Below are positions 1 through 12,580 of a stretch of DNA of 64,000 bases, one piece after another; position 1 is the first letter of the stretch; every line of letters starts with the position of its first letter. A program made the position numbers and the translations under genes. Origin of the DNA: Brugia malayi (taxonomy: Eukaryota; Nematoda; Chromadorea; Rhabditida; Onchocercidae); NCBI RefSeq assembly GCF_000002995.4, contig NW_025062479.1:460501-524500 (forward strand), written 5' to 3'. Below the pieces are notes generated by a model. The model was given only the letters and a program-made list of their open reading frames with translations, was not told the origin of the DNA and made no database searches.

Positions 1-2734
1 TTCTTTATGCTTTTCATTATTGGAACAAAAATTTTCAATTATTTTAACTTTCCCTCCTTACTTTTCCTATTTTTATGTTTTTCTGCTTCAGCATTCTCCT
101 GAATAGTCTCTTTTTAAATACCGAAATTAAAATTGAAAATAATTATGTTCCAGCTGAGACCACACCCTGCTATCTTTATTCATAAAAGAGCTGAAATAAT
201 TATGACATTCATTCCTTAAATATCGGAGAAGTTAGCTTATCCATAATCAAAATAGAACCTAAGAAAACTTAAGAAAAAAAAAAGTAAGATGCATGCGAGC
301 AAATTTTGAAATGAATGTAAACAATGAAGCAGCAACTTTTCCTTTCAAATAAATTATGATTGAAATTTAAATATTTAAATCCAAGTACCATAAAACCTAA
401 TTATAAAATAAACCAATGAGAAGAAATTTAATGAGTTAAACATTATAGAACAAAATCATAGAAGCGTAAATGGATCGCATAATGAATGCTCGGCAAAAAT
501 TATTTCATTTTAAATGGATCGAGAAAGAAAGTAGCGAAGCTTTATATGAATCACATCATGTCATTGTCTAAAAATATTTATGATCACTCCTTTTTTTCCC
601 TTCTAGTGCTAACACACAATTAAATTATCGCATGCCATTTAGTATAATAATTTATAATTTGTGGTACCATCTGAGTCCTTATTCTACGTATAACTATATC
701 CAGAATTCAATGCTTCTAAATATAGTAATTTAATATAACTTATATATAAATAAGACTACTGAATATGAAACACTCACACACATATGGTTTGCATATATAT
801 ATTTATTGCTTTATACTTACACAGTGTAGTAGAATTCTGCACAAAATCACTGAATGTTACCTTCTCTATGATGATTTAATTTGATTGATAGACTATTTGA
901 GTAATTGTGTACGAATCACGTTGTATTCAAAACTGTCACAAAGGTTTTTGAATTACCTGTGCTACAGCAGATATGACTGAATAATATATTCCAAGTTGAA
1001 GAGAGCAATAAGTATGTTCAAACTAAAAGTAAATGAATAAATCTAACATAATTTGAATTCTTGAAATGATCTAGATATTTCAAATGGTAAATAATTTGAT
1101 ATATAAAATTACATATTCTTAGTTCTTTTTGCATTTTGTATCAACAGCTGATCAGTATGAAGAATTGATTTCCACAGTTGTTCTCCTTAGCTGATAATTT
1201 GATTAGTTAATAAAAGTTGAACGAAAGCACTATTGAACTGATAGGAACAGGCGCATACGGAATACACTTCAATGATAATTGGTTGTCAGTACGTACGTCT
1301 GTCTGCCTTTCATCTATCTATCTGTACTTCATTAGCTCAGCTGAGGTATGTTGAATGAAGAACGATTAGAATATATTCGTTCAATGAAATGTGTACGAAT
1401 TGCAAGAAAGCGAACATTCATTCGTCCCTTCTCAAAGATTAACTTTACGTATGACACGACACACAGAAAGTGATGATATAGATGATGAGGAATAGTTCGT
1501 TACTCTTTTAACGAACTATTCCTCATCATCTATATCAACTCGAAGTAGCCAAGTTGATCTTCTTCCCTATTGCTTCAGATCAGATCTCTTCCAATCATTA
1601 TTTTCCTGCCCATCTGATGAATGATACAAACATATTACTACTACTATTACTATGAACAAATGTATTGTTGCATAATTCATCTAATGTTACCTGCTTGCAT
1701 TCAAATCTTAATCGAAGATTTAAAAGTTGCTTGGTTATATTTACAGTTTCAAGTTACACTACTTTTCATTCTAATTCCATGTATTCTAATTTTTTTTCCA
1801 CATGCTTTCCTAAATCTTTTCACTCTTCATCAGTTGCTGTTACTATCACTCGGGCAACTCCGCACGGCTACTTACTGTCGTTTTATTATCATCATCATTT
1901 ACTCAGATATTTTTTTGTTCTAATAGCAACAGCAATAATTCAACTTTCTTCTATATTATTTTCTCTAAGATTGCATTTGCCAACGATCAGTTTGTAAATT
2001 GATGATAGTAGCTTCTACATAAATATTTCAGATCATTTCGAATCATTTTTAACTCGTAAATGCCTCAATTTTCAATACTTTCTCCATATTTCTTCTTAGG
2101 TGTGCTGAGAAGTATCTACCTGTGAAAAGGATTAGTAGAGAATGACGTCAAGATAAACCTTGTACGTTAACAAAAAACGAAAGACGTAAACAGATTTTTT
2201 GTACTTCATCTTCTTACCTTTGCTTAGGTTTTCTTGTTTTCTTTTTCCATGTTAACAACCTTTTTTTTTTTTTAAACTAATCTTCGCCTATATTAAAATT
2301 AGTATTATAGACGCTTTAGCCTTTTTATGTGGCGTATTCAGATAGAACAAACTGATAACAAAACCTTAACTGATGAACTAGATTCAAATACGTAATTCGG
2401 CATAAATTAGACAAATTGCGCGGAAAGTTTTTTATCCGCAAAAATTGCTAATTCGTTTTTTTATATAGTTCCCCTTCATGATTTGCAAAATGCAAGAAAT
2501 CAATGGTTACAATTTTACATAAAAATTTGTGTGATGTTTTCATTCTTATTCGATCATATTTTCATTTAAGTACATCTAGAATAGCAATTGCAGAAAAAAT
2601 ATTTCCAGAAAAAACTTTCAATTAATGGGAAAAGAAGTAGGAGAACAAGTTAAACAGCATGAACTCGTTTATTAAATCGACAAAAGATTGATAATTTAAA
2701 TATTTTTCCTGATGTTATTTTGGCACTGCTGAAA
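1..2734. other. Intergenic region, no gene seen
   Basis: Stop codons are dense in all frames and the longest open frames (about 100 codons near 1621-1997) are T-rich, low complexity and lack family resemblance. The stretch holds the 29-bp hairpin listed separately and a short CTAT/CTGT-rich tract near 1295-1330. It probably contains the promoter and any leader exons of the FAM184-like gene that follows. Confidence 0.6.
1474..1537. repeat. Perfect 29-bp inverted repeat with 6-nt loop
   Basis: The left arm at 1474-1502 (begins TGATATAGATGATGAGG) is the exact reverse complement of the right arm at 1509-1537; the loop is CTCTTT at 1503-1508. No mismatch or bulge was found over the 29 pairs. This is far longer than expected by chance in this composition. 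It could be a foldback element remnant, a recent snap-back duplication or a small-RNA precursor; a conserved miRNA hairpin normally has some mismatches, so that reading is weaker. Confidence 0.85.
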
Positions 2735-2781
2735 CAGTCGATAGAAGTGCTGAAAATATTGTAGATGACAGATGGTTCGGT

Positions 2782-5700
2782 ATGACTGAAAGTTTTCGAG
2801 AAATGGTAAGCTTCGCTTGGATTAATTCACATGCAAACAAGTTTTGTTTTCTGCTGAAATCATTGTTTGCTTCACAACAGATAGAAAGAAAAGTATTTCT
2901 AATGAATGGTTGAAAACAATTACTGATCATTTCTTCTTAAATTAAATTCAATAAGCTGTTTGCTCTACTGCTTTTGCTAGCAACAAATATAAGTCGTGTC
3001 ACTCGACTTGTATTCTATGTGCTGCATATGGGTATGGGTAACATCTCAATGAGTACTTTTCCTGGATTGAATAAAAAGCATAAGTGTTATCACGAGTAAT
3101 TCATAAGGAGTTGCATTTTTTTTTTCTTTGTTTTTATGATAAGTTGTAATCGATAAGAAAAAAAAATCCCTGTAATGTCTATAAAAGTAAAAGAGTGAAG
3201 AAATTATCAGAGTATGTTCAGTTTGGTTATCTGTCGAATGAATTTGAGGAATGTTCGCCTAGCAGCCGTCTTCAATCCATATCACCTCATATCTCTAGCA
3301 ATGGTACCAGATCACCACGCCGGAAAAGCAAATCACCTCAGCCACCTGATAACAGGTTCCTACTTCACTCATCAGAAACAGTTTCATTAAAAATTGCACC
3401 TAATCAATTTAAGATATATTCATTTGCATAATTATTTTACGAGCCTGAGCATAATCTTTACAAAGTGTGAATAGAGTTATCCTTTCCAACTATTAGTAAT
3501 TAAAAATGCAAATGGTAGTGAGAAAGAATAAAAAGTAAGCTATCACTTTTGCAATAGACAGAATGAATTTCAATTAATGTCAGTAAATTCCATTAATTTA
3601 TTTTAATTAGAGTAGACTTAATTATAAGTTTTATGTCTGCAGCTCATTTATCATTTATCAGTAATAATATTAGCAAAATCTTGTTTACAACAAATGAAAA
3701 ATGTGTGTAGAGAAGAAGAAACAAATTCATTGCAGTACGGAAAGGTGTGGTAACTGTTCGCCACAAACTAATGTAATCAGAGATTCGCGACCTGACATTA
3801 TCGCTTGGCCGACACCACCAAATGCGCAAAGTACTAATAACAATAATCAGGGAAATGGTTCAGAGGAATCTACAAAGTTATTCTCCATTCTCAAAGTGGC
3901 TTCTTCAAGTAAAATCTTTTTCGTCATAAGGAATAGATTGCAAAAATAGGAGCGTTACAAATTTCAGCTATCTAATCAAAATCTGATTGTTATCATTTAG
4001 CATTTCAGCCAAATTTCAGAGATTCAAGTAATCTTCGTATAAGTAAATTTCTTTAATTGCAGCTGCACCTCGAGGACGAGAAAGCGAGCTGAAGAAGAAG
4101 ATACAAACTCTGGAAGATACGGTTGCTGAATATGAACGACAGAAATATAATGTTATGGGTACATTTAGGTTAGACTTATGGGCCATTTTTCGAAATTTTC
4201 AAATGAATCGAAAGAAAGAAGTGTAACAAAACTAATTAATAAATAAACTAATAGTGGCAAATTTCAACGTATATATTATAGCGAATATAGAGAACGAGTA
4301 GCAGAACGAGAACGAAAACTGGAAGCGGAATATTCTAGCAGAATTATAGCTCTTAGCGAAGAAGTTCTTGGAGCTAAAAAAGATTTTGAAGCTCGGATGA
4401 AAAGCTTTCAAGCTTTACAAGTACCATTCACTACTCTTTACTCTTTCAAAAAATCATATTTATTTACAGATTTATCAAAAACTGGCTCCTCTTTTCTAAA
4501 ATATATGCCACTAGTTTACTGTTTGTGTAGTATGAAATTAAGAGAAGAAAAATCAGAAATGCGATTTTCGATCCCCTGAGTTTCCATTCTTCCTGAAGTT
4601 GGGTGAGACTTGAACCCAATTTAACTTAGGACAAATTTGAGCGAGAAAAAGAACAAGCGCTTGAAAAATTACGTCAAGAACATCAAAAGGAGATTCAGTT
4701 ACTGGAGCAACGTTTTTCCGAGTCACAATTACTCAATCTGGAACAGAAGTAGGTCTTTATTTATTTATGAGATATACTTAATCAAAGCAGTTCCCATCTC
4801 TACATAACATCATAAAGAATCAAAATGGACATCCTGAAAATAGCTAACAAATGTTTGCTACAGATATATGATTGAAATTCAACGACTGGAAGAAGAACGA
4901 AAAAGTTTGAAAGCTGAAAAAGAGCGACTAGGAGAGACATTTGAAATGAAACTTCGAAGAGCACAAAGTTTATACGAGACCGAATTAACGGCAGCGAAAA
5001 TGCTGTATTCAAAAGAACTTGAAGCGTTACGAGATCATGAAGAAGCCCTCAAGGAGGAACTTCTGGCACGGTACCACTTACATTTAAGCGTAGAATTTTG
5101 GTATAATTCACACAGATTTTCAGACATATCTATGCATAAGTCACTATATATGTATATAATACTCATAGTATACATTACAAAGGTATTTCTGAAGCAATTT
5201 TAAAGTCGAAAAATGAAACAAATTTTTACTTTATCATTCTCGAATATAAATAAGCCTATATATATACAGGCAAGATGAATTCCATGATCGTCTCCAAGAG
5301 TTACAAGATCAAACAAAACGAAGTAGAGAAGAACTTGCAACATGTAAGAATGAAGTAACAGCACTGGAAAAACGATTACTAGTAAAAGAGGCAGAAGTTG
5401 TGGCAATTTCTAAAGAGGTACTGGCAGTTCGTTTTAAAAATAAATATTTGAATGAATTTTAAGGCGTAAATAATAATTAAAACTTGCAAAATTTGATTTG
5501 TCTTAGTAGATTAAATTAGCTATATTGTTCTGTCCAAGAACTATCGAGAACATCTGATTCTTATTTGATTTGACGTGATTTTATTTTATTTTTTTCTTTC
5601 ATTTAATCCAAAATTAGGCAATTTTATCACTTTTTATCAAATTCATTTAAGAATTAACCTAAAAAGAATAAATAGGCTAGCAATACTTTTTGCAGCTTGA

Positions 5701-8700
5701 AGAAGCTCGTAACGAAACGAACGATTCATTGAGGAAACTTTCGCAAGTAGAAAACGAACTACAAGAAGCTAAACAACAATATCGACAACAGGAGGAGGAA
5801 TTGCAGCGCAAGTCCAGTAATGAATTTTCAATTGATTCGTCTTTCTTTTTTTTCGTGATTCAAATAAATGAATGAAAAAAATTGCATAGTGGACAAATTG
5901 TAGATTTACTAAATATCGTGGAAACTGCAAAAAGTAAATTGGAAGCATTCATTCGAGATTTGCAAGCCGAGGTAAAAGCATTGAAAAACAAAGTTGAATT
6001 TTTGGAGAAAGAAAGAGAAAATTTGCAAAGTCAAAGCGAAAGTCAGACAAAATTGCAGAATTCACAAGTGAATGCTCTCGAAGCGGTCAGATTTTCTTCT
6101 CACTCTTAAAGTCAACATTATGTATTTTATTAAGTAGTGGATTCAGGAAAATCATTAATGAATTCAGGAAAATAATTAATGAATATTTCTGTAAACACAC
6201 AAAAACTATTCCGAAATTTCAGACCTTATCAGATAGCAAATGATATTTCAAGCAAAAATTCTTTTGACAAAAAAAAAAAATTCTGGTAAAATGATTGAAT
6301 TTTATTTAATGTTAAGGTTCTGGAATCAGTGACAAAGGAAAAAGAATCAACGAAGGATCACTACGAAAGTCTTTTAGAGAGAGAACGTCAACAGGCAGAG
6401 GAGCGTGAATATGCAATGAAGAAAGAATTCAGTTCGAAATTAAATGAACTTGAATCGCAGTACAACAGTTTAAAGGATCATCTGGAGCATAGTACAAAGC
6501 GAAACGTAGAACAGGTATTTTCGGATCAGTTAGCAAATCAGCTAATTGCAACTTTCTCTCATCTCCTACAAGACATTTCAATCCTACCACCAGTCAATAT
6601 ATTCATATTCAAATATAGGAAATTGCCTGAAAAATTTTTCGGAATTTGTTCATTTTTAAAATTCAGGAAATACTGGATGTTAAGGAAGAGAACCGTGCAT
6701 TATTGACAAAAGTGGACACATTGAAATATAAGCTTGATCTACTGCTAGAAAGCAATGATGTATGTTTATTTTTTTTAGCTCAGTGTCTTTGAAGACTACG
6801 ATGTTATTCTTTATAATATTGAGGGAAGTGTTGAAAAGTGTTGCTACAAGAACTATTTACTACAATTTTAAATTCTTTTCTAATTCGAATTAATTGAATA
6901 TTTATATTTTCATTTGTTTATCCTTCGTTTATTCAATCAACGAATCAATTTTTCGCTCTCTTTTAATCATATAACTTTAAAACTGTAATTCGATTTATAC
7001 TATACCATTAAGTACTATTGTATATATTCGCCAGTTTATAAATTCATTCAGAAGTTTACTTTTAATTATTCATAAATTATCCATAACAAGTATGCCTGAA
7101 TTATGGTAATTACGTTGAAGCTAATGAATTTTGGGAATATTCAGGATAGCGATAGTGGAACAATACGAAAAATTAAGCAATTAATTGATGAAAGCGATCA
7201 AATGAAAGACGAAGTGGAAAAATACAAAGAATTATTGAATAAGAAAGAGTTAGAAATAAAAAAATTAGAGCAGTTTGAGCGACAACGTACAGCAGTTGAT
7301 GAGATGTCAGTTATCAAAGATGAAATTGGGTATGTACTTCTATTGTGCAGGAATTCTAATTTAAAATACCAAGCTTTGTAATGGAATAATTATTTTTTAC
7401 AGTTACGTATGAGTTTACTAGCAGAGATTAATGATACATTGATCTTGCATTATAGATTTCAATTAATGAATTCAGATGGACATTTGAAAAGAGATGAGGA
7501 AGTGAAGAAGTTGAAAACCGAGGTAATACAAAAGTTTAATTCTCAATTCATTTTTGGTTCGTTTTATTTCTTACTTCTTCAATTTTCAGAATCAATTTTT
7601 AGAATTATTTTAGATTGCTGAACTCTTAGCTGAACGAGAAGATGTGGTAATTTTAAATGAAAATTTACTGAAATTAAAGTCTGAAAACGAGAAATTAATA
7701 AACCAGCTCAGGTATTTGAATGTTCAAGATTCAAGTGACATTAGAGACAGTGGACAAATGGTATGTTATTTTTCTGCAATTTGCTTGAGTAAATTTAATC
7801 CATTCTTGTAATCGCAATCAGCATATGTCGCCTCAGAAGAATGATTCATGCAATTTGTGAATTTTTTTTTTGTGACATATTTTTGATTCATTGATCCATT
7901 TATGTAATATTAATTTTTTTTTCTCCCTTTTTATTTTAACTTTAGAAAGTAAAGCAAACTTTTCAAGAGATCCGATGTGGAGCAAAGAATGACTGATGAG
8001 ATTAGTCAGAAATGGGAAAGTACAGAAATCTCAGAAATCAGTGAGAGACGTTTGCGAGGTATGAACAAAATTTTTTTTGACACTCTCTGTAGTATATTAA
8101 ATAATAACGTAATTTAATTAGACTTGGAATTTTTCGGAATTTTTTTTTTTTTTTTTTTTTTTTGCATTGGTCAAAAATGCTGTGAAGTCTGGAAATGACT
8201 GCAATATTCATTTATTATTCTCATTGTTCAACTCTTCCAGTGCTTGAATTATTATCACTCAATCAATTATCAAGTAGTTCATGAACAATTTCAGAAGAAT
8301 TTCAAGCACAGTTGGAAGAAAGAGTTGAAGAAGAAACATTGAAAGTAACATCCCGATATGAAATGGAAATTAACGAAGCCAAAAATACTGCCAATGAAAA
8401 GGTTGCTTTTTTTTTTTTTTGAGTGCTAGTAAATTAAATCTACGATTTTAAAAATGCATTTTATACTTTCTGGAATTCTTAAGGCTAGGAACTTTCTGGG
8501 ATTTTCGCAGTACTTCATTGCTCTTAGCTTCAGTTTTCAAAACGTTGAAAGAAAAAAAAAGAAAAAAAAAAAAAAAAAAAAAAAAAACGGAATTTTTTTT
8601 TTCAAGAAAAAAAAAAATTCCGTCGCTTAATTAACTGATAGAATTTCCAGAATAAAGAATTGGAAGCGAATATGAATATTTTGAAAAATGACTGCAGCCA

Positions 8701-10615
8701 AAAAACAAAACAAATAACAGAGCTATCCGATAAAAATAAGAAATTAATGGATGAAATAAGTGCGATACATAATGAACTTGAAAAGAAAAATCAGGAAATC
8801 AAAAACTTCAGCAAAAAAACGGACGAATATCTCAGGTAAAAACTGACTTAATTTGATAATCAATAATTCAAAATTCCATTAAAAATAAGTAACAGATTAT
8901 CTAGTCCGATATGTAACTGCAAGAATTTATGATGGTGATTTTAAATTTTATCAGGAAGCGAGAAAATCAACAAGCTCAGATTCTTGAGAAAAAAATCGTA
9001 AATTTAAATAAGGAACACGAAAAAACGATCGAAATGATGAAGAAACATGAAATAGAATTGGTCAACAAGTACCAGAAGCTTCAACAACAGCTTACAAATA
9101 AGTTTGGATTTTTACCAATACTTTATTAGCTGCTTTTTTTTTTTCAGATCTTCATTGAATTATCTATGAAGGTAAATTAAAAATCTATCAGAATTTGATA
9201 TATCGGTGCTTTGTCACCAGCATTTTTTCTGAAAATAACATACATTGTTGCTTAGCAACAATAATTCAGACCTGAAACTGGCACACATGGGATACAAACA
9301 AATATTGAAGATGAAAATGAAGCAGGAACGAGTGAAATAAATCCGGAATTAAACGAGCAAATACAACAGTTGCAGAAAGCACTTGGAGTGAGATAATATT
9401 TTTATGTATTTGTTTACTATTTATTCAAAATAATACATAAATAACTTTCGAAAGCTCAAAGGTTAGAAGCTATTTGGCAGTTTCATGATACTCAAGTTTT
9501 CTTATTAAACTTAAGCATCTAGAAAGTTTGCTCATTAACTATTTAGGAAAAAGATGCTCTTATATCTCAGCTGCAAAAAGCTCTAGAAATTTTACAAGAA
9601 TCCGAAATAGAGGACAAAAAAAACAGATCGGTTGGTTATTTCTTTAATACTATTATATTGTAATATGTTTGTATACATTTCGATTTTAATACAATAACAT
9701 AAAACTGGAACAAACCTTCTTAAGTGATAGAGAATTATTTTGGTTGAAAATTTATACCTTAAGTTATTCAGTTTTACTTTCAAAGCAGAATTTTTTTTCA
9801 CATATTCAGAACAGTTTTACGGCTGGTGAAGCTTCCAAAAATCAAACAATTACAAGCAATTTGCAAATTTTACTTACTGAAACGCAACGACAAGCTAAAA
9901 GTAACTCGAAAAGTGGTAAGCAAGAGCTTACCAAGAGCAAAAAAAGGAAGGAAAAAGAAAGTAGTGAAAAGGATAAAGTAAAGTTAGTGGTTTCATACTA
10001 ATTTTTTACTCCATATTTACTTATAACCATTATTTAGATCTGATTTTGAAGATCAAAAATTAAAACATCATATAAATTCATCCATCTAGTTTTTAACATT
10101 AAGTTGAGTAATTTCAATTTCAATCTTTAGTTTTTCAATTGAATAATTTCCTCATTTTAGTCATTGCGCAACTGGTATACCAAGGCCAAAGTCACCCAGT
10201 TATTCCGGCCGGCTTTATGAACGAAGTCTTACAAAGTCAAAATCACCAACAGTAGATGTAATAAAGCAAAAAGAGGACAAAAGGTAATTCATACATTTAA
10301 GCAACAAGTTCAGATTAGGATCTACATTTTCAGTGCTGTCATTTTCTGTTTCACCTGTTGAGATGAAAACATTCTAAGTTTCTGGAATGCTGCTATTACT
10401 GCTACTGCTACTGCTGCTGCTGCTGCAGTTTTATTTGCAGAAGTCTGCTCTCTCCGGATTTCGAACGATCTTCGTTGACTGAGGAGCATAGACGAAGCTC
10501 ACCTGGACGTCAGCCATCATTGCGTCCCAAAAAAGAAGCCACTTCGTCATCTGTTGGTTCATCCAATTCTTCGGGTAATAAGGATGACTTGAAGAGACCT
10601 GCTTGGAAGTTCTAA
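2782..10615 (+). CDS. FAM184-family coiled-coil protein (24 exons, about 1,084 aa)
   Basis: A long, charged, almost wholly coiled-coil protein. Exons 4-8 align by eye with the FAM184A/B block (blocks like ELKKKIQTLED, ARMKSFQALQ, RRAQSLYETEL), and exon order follows that family. Phase-consistent exons: 2782-2805, 3222-3355, 3736-3908, 4063-4168, 4282-4420, 4630-4748, 4864-5070, 5270-5417, 5696-5811, 5890-6085, 6317-6514, 6667-6759, 7145-7329, 7456-7522, 7614-7760, 7968-8058, 8295-8401, 8651-8835, 8955-9101, 9270-9387, 9547-9630, 9810-9982, 10161-10283, 10441-10615. The 5811/5890 junction could instead be 5816/5904. The start is uncertain: the ATG at 2782 is the first in exon 1, but that frame is open back to an acceptor-like CAG at 2735, so an upstream exon may exist. 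The N-terminus and the C-terminal tail (basic, S/P-rich, ending KRPAWKF) are low complexity. FAM184 function is poorly known; the human proteins are cytoplasmic coiled-coils. Confidence 0.75.
6141..6182. repeat. 21-bp tandem duplication in an intron
   Basis: Two adjacent 21-bp copies starting ATTCAGGAAAAT lie at 6141-6161 and 6162-6182 and differ at one base. They sit in the intron between the 5890-6085 and 6317-6514 exons of the FAM184-like gene. Each copy carries a TTCAGG acceptor-like motif, although the real acceptor is at 6316. Confidence 0.8.
8588..8622. repeat. A/T homopolymer hairpin in an intron
   Basis: CGGAA followed by a T-run is mirrored by an A-run followed by TTCCG, giving a stem of about 15 pairs around a short loop. 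It directly follows an A-run of over 25 bases. It lies in the intron before the FAM184-like exon at 8651. The length of the homopolymer runs is prone to sequencing error. Confidence 0.6.
10388..10427. repeat. GCT/ACT trinucleotide repeat next to the last acceptor
   Basis: A run of GCT and ACT triplets ends in a GCTGCTGCAG just 13 bases before the acceptor of the last FAM184-like exon (TTTGCAG, exon starts 10441). The repeat end itself makes a second possible acceptor, at 10427. Use of it would add 13 bases and break the frame, so the downstream site is preferred. Confidence 0.7.
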
Positions 10616-12580
10616 TTACAACTGTTGTCAACTGTCCAATTAACTATTCATCCTTTACTTGTGTTTTTTTCGTTCCAAATTTGCTAAGGATAATACTTTA
10701 TCGAATCTAGCAGAGTTTTCCATGCGCATAATAGAGTGAAATTTTAGCTGTCAATTTAGATTTGCTGCATTTAATTTCACCAAATTTAATTTCATCCTAA
10801 TTAATTGCAGTCAGTGAAGGATATTACAAAGAATGATTTTACAGCTGAGAAAATTTTTAGCAGTTATTCATAGAACTTTTATCATTTATAACCTGCTTTA
10901 GAAGTCTACATGAAGTTACATCAGAAAACGGTTTCCGAGAGGCTTTTTTTTTTTCTTTTTTATCATAGATTTTGGAAAGTAAATGTCTCTTTGATATCGT
11001 TTTGAATTTAAAAATCATGTAATTCACTGAGATCATGTGCTTATCTGTTATTATTAGTCTGTATGTTGCACTTACCATTGTACATTTGATCAATTCTATA
11101 CAAATAGTCTTTACTGTTGCAAACGCAACATTCTGCACAGTATGTGACAAATATATTATTTAATTTCATCATTTGAGTTCATTTCGATTTCGAGCAATTT
11201 TCAACAAATTGTTAGCAAAAATAGGCATAAGCGATAGTGGCTAGAATCTTCCGTCGCAATTTATTTCCGTATTTTCTGGTTTTCTTCCTGATAATGACAT
11301 GAAGTCAGAGAACTATTCACTATCCAGCAGCAGTACGGATAGTAAAGTTGTGTATAACACCGATACGTCCATAACTGAATCTTCTTTCGGCATGACGCAT
11401 AAACGTTGAACGTTTTCAATACAGCCTACGGATTCACGCAAGCACGCACATGCGCAAACACACACAGGTACACAATACCTATGGATTGACAGCGATCTGT
11501 AAAGACAGACGTGAAAATGCGTAGGATAAGCAAGCAAGTCGTGAACTTTTTTACGAAATTTCAACGTTGAAAAGTTAAACTATGTCAATGTTATTATCGC
11601 CTATATGTGTTCATTCAAAAATATGAATAAACTTTTCACCACTGTCATCGAAACAAACTAATTGGCGACGGATCACAAAATCTGAATGCGAGAATGTTCA
11701 GTGTCGCGCATCACGTCTGCCAGTCTCACCTTTCTTCGTGCACTCTCGAACTTGTCATTCTCATTCTTCCGCTTTGCATCCTTAAACACTTCCTTTAAAC
11801 GGTTGTTTATCCATTTCGCATCATCATCCATACGTCCGCTCCTTTTCAAAACATACCCACCTACTCAAATCCAAACAAACAAACAAACAAATGGACAGAC
11901 ATGCATACACACGTGTAAACACGCAGACGTGGACGGAGTCAGGACTATACGGCTGAGATCGATGTGATATTTCATTGTATTGTTTAGATAAACAACTTGT
12001 CGGTCTTTATCAATCACTAAGTTTTCATTCTACGTGACAATTCATTTCACGTTTGTACGAGTGCTGGATTATTGAGTTTCATTTGGGGTAAACATTTTCT
12101 CCATTTTGCATTGGAAAGGAAAGACGACTATAACTGCTGGGAGGAAAAAGAGCTAATTTAAAGGATAATCTGTCTTCATCGCGAAATATTACTTTTCCCG
12201 AAAGTTTCAGTAAAGCATTACTGTTATCCGTCACGTCAACCTCTTTCCTTTCCTTTTTTAGATCATCAAGAGAAATTACATACATTCATACAGACGGACA
12301 GACAGACGACAGGCACATACACATACATGCATGCGCACATGCGCTGAATACGCCAATTTTTCACAGCTTTTTTTTGCTCAGCAATGTGAATTGTCATAAC
12401 TTTGTTTTAATTTCTCAAAAATGCGTATTTTTTTATTAAGTGTAAGGGATCAAAGTCATCAAAGTCACCTGTGATTTAGAAGATGCCACCAAAGTCATCA
12501 GAACAAAGTTACATTGAATCAGAATTCGTTATTGCTTCTTTTTTTTTTCTACGTGATTGTCATTTGCAGCACTGGACGGA
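10616..12580. other. Intergenic region between FAM184-like and RASSF genes, CA-rich tracts
   Basis: No convincing exon. About 10616-11280 is AT-rich and probably holds the 3' end of the upstream gene. From about 11300 to 12350 the sequence is richer in G+C and CpG than its surroundings and carries simple tracts: CA-rich at 11440-11470, CAAA at 11874-11895, and ACAG/CATA at 12287-12345. This is the likely promoter and 5' leader of the RASSF gene. Open frames of 83-97 codons here have no recognisable motif. Confidence 0.5.

Noticed and set aside
7400..7455. Use of the TTTTTACAG acceptor at about 7403 in the FAM184-like gene
   Set aside because: It would bring an in-frame stop within three codons; the acceptor at 7455 keeps the frame open.
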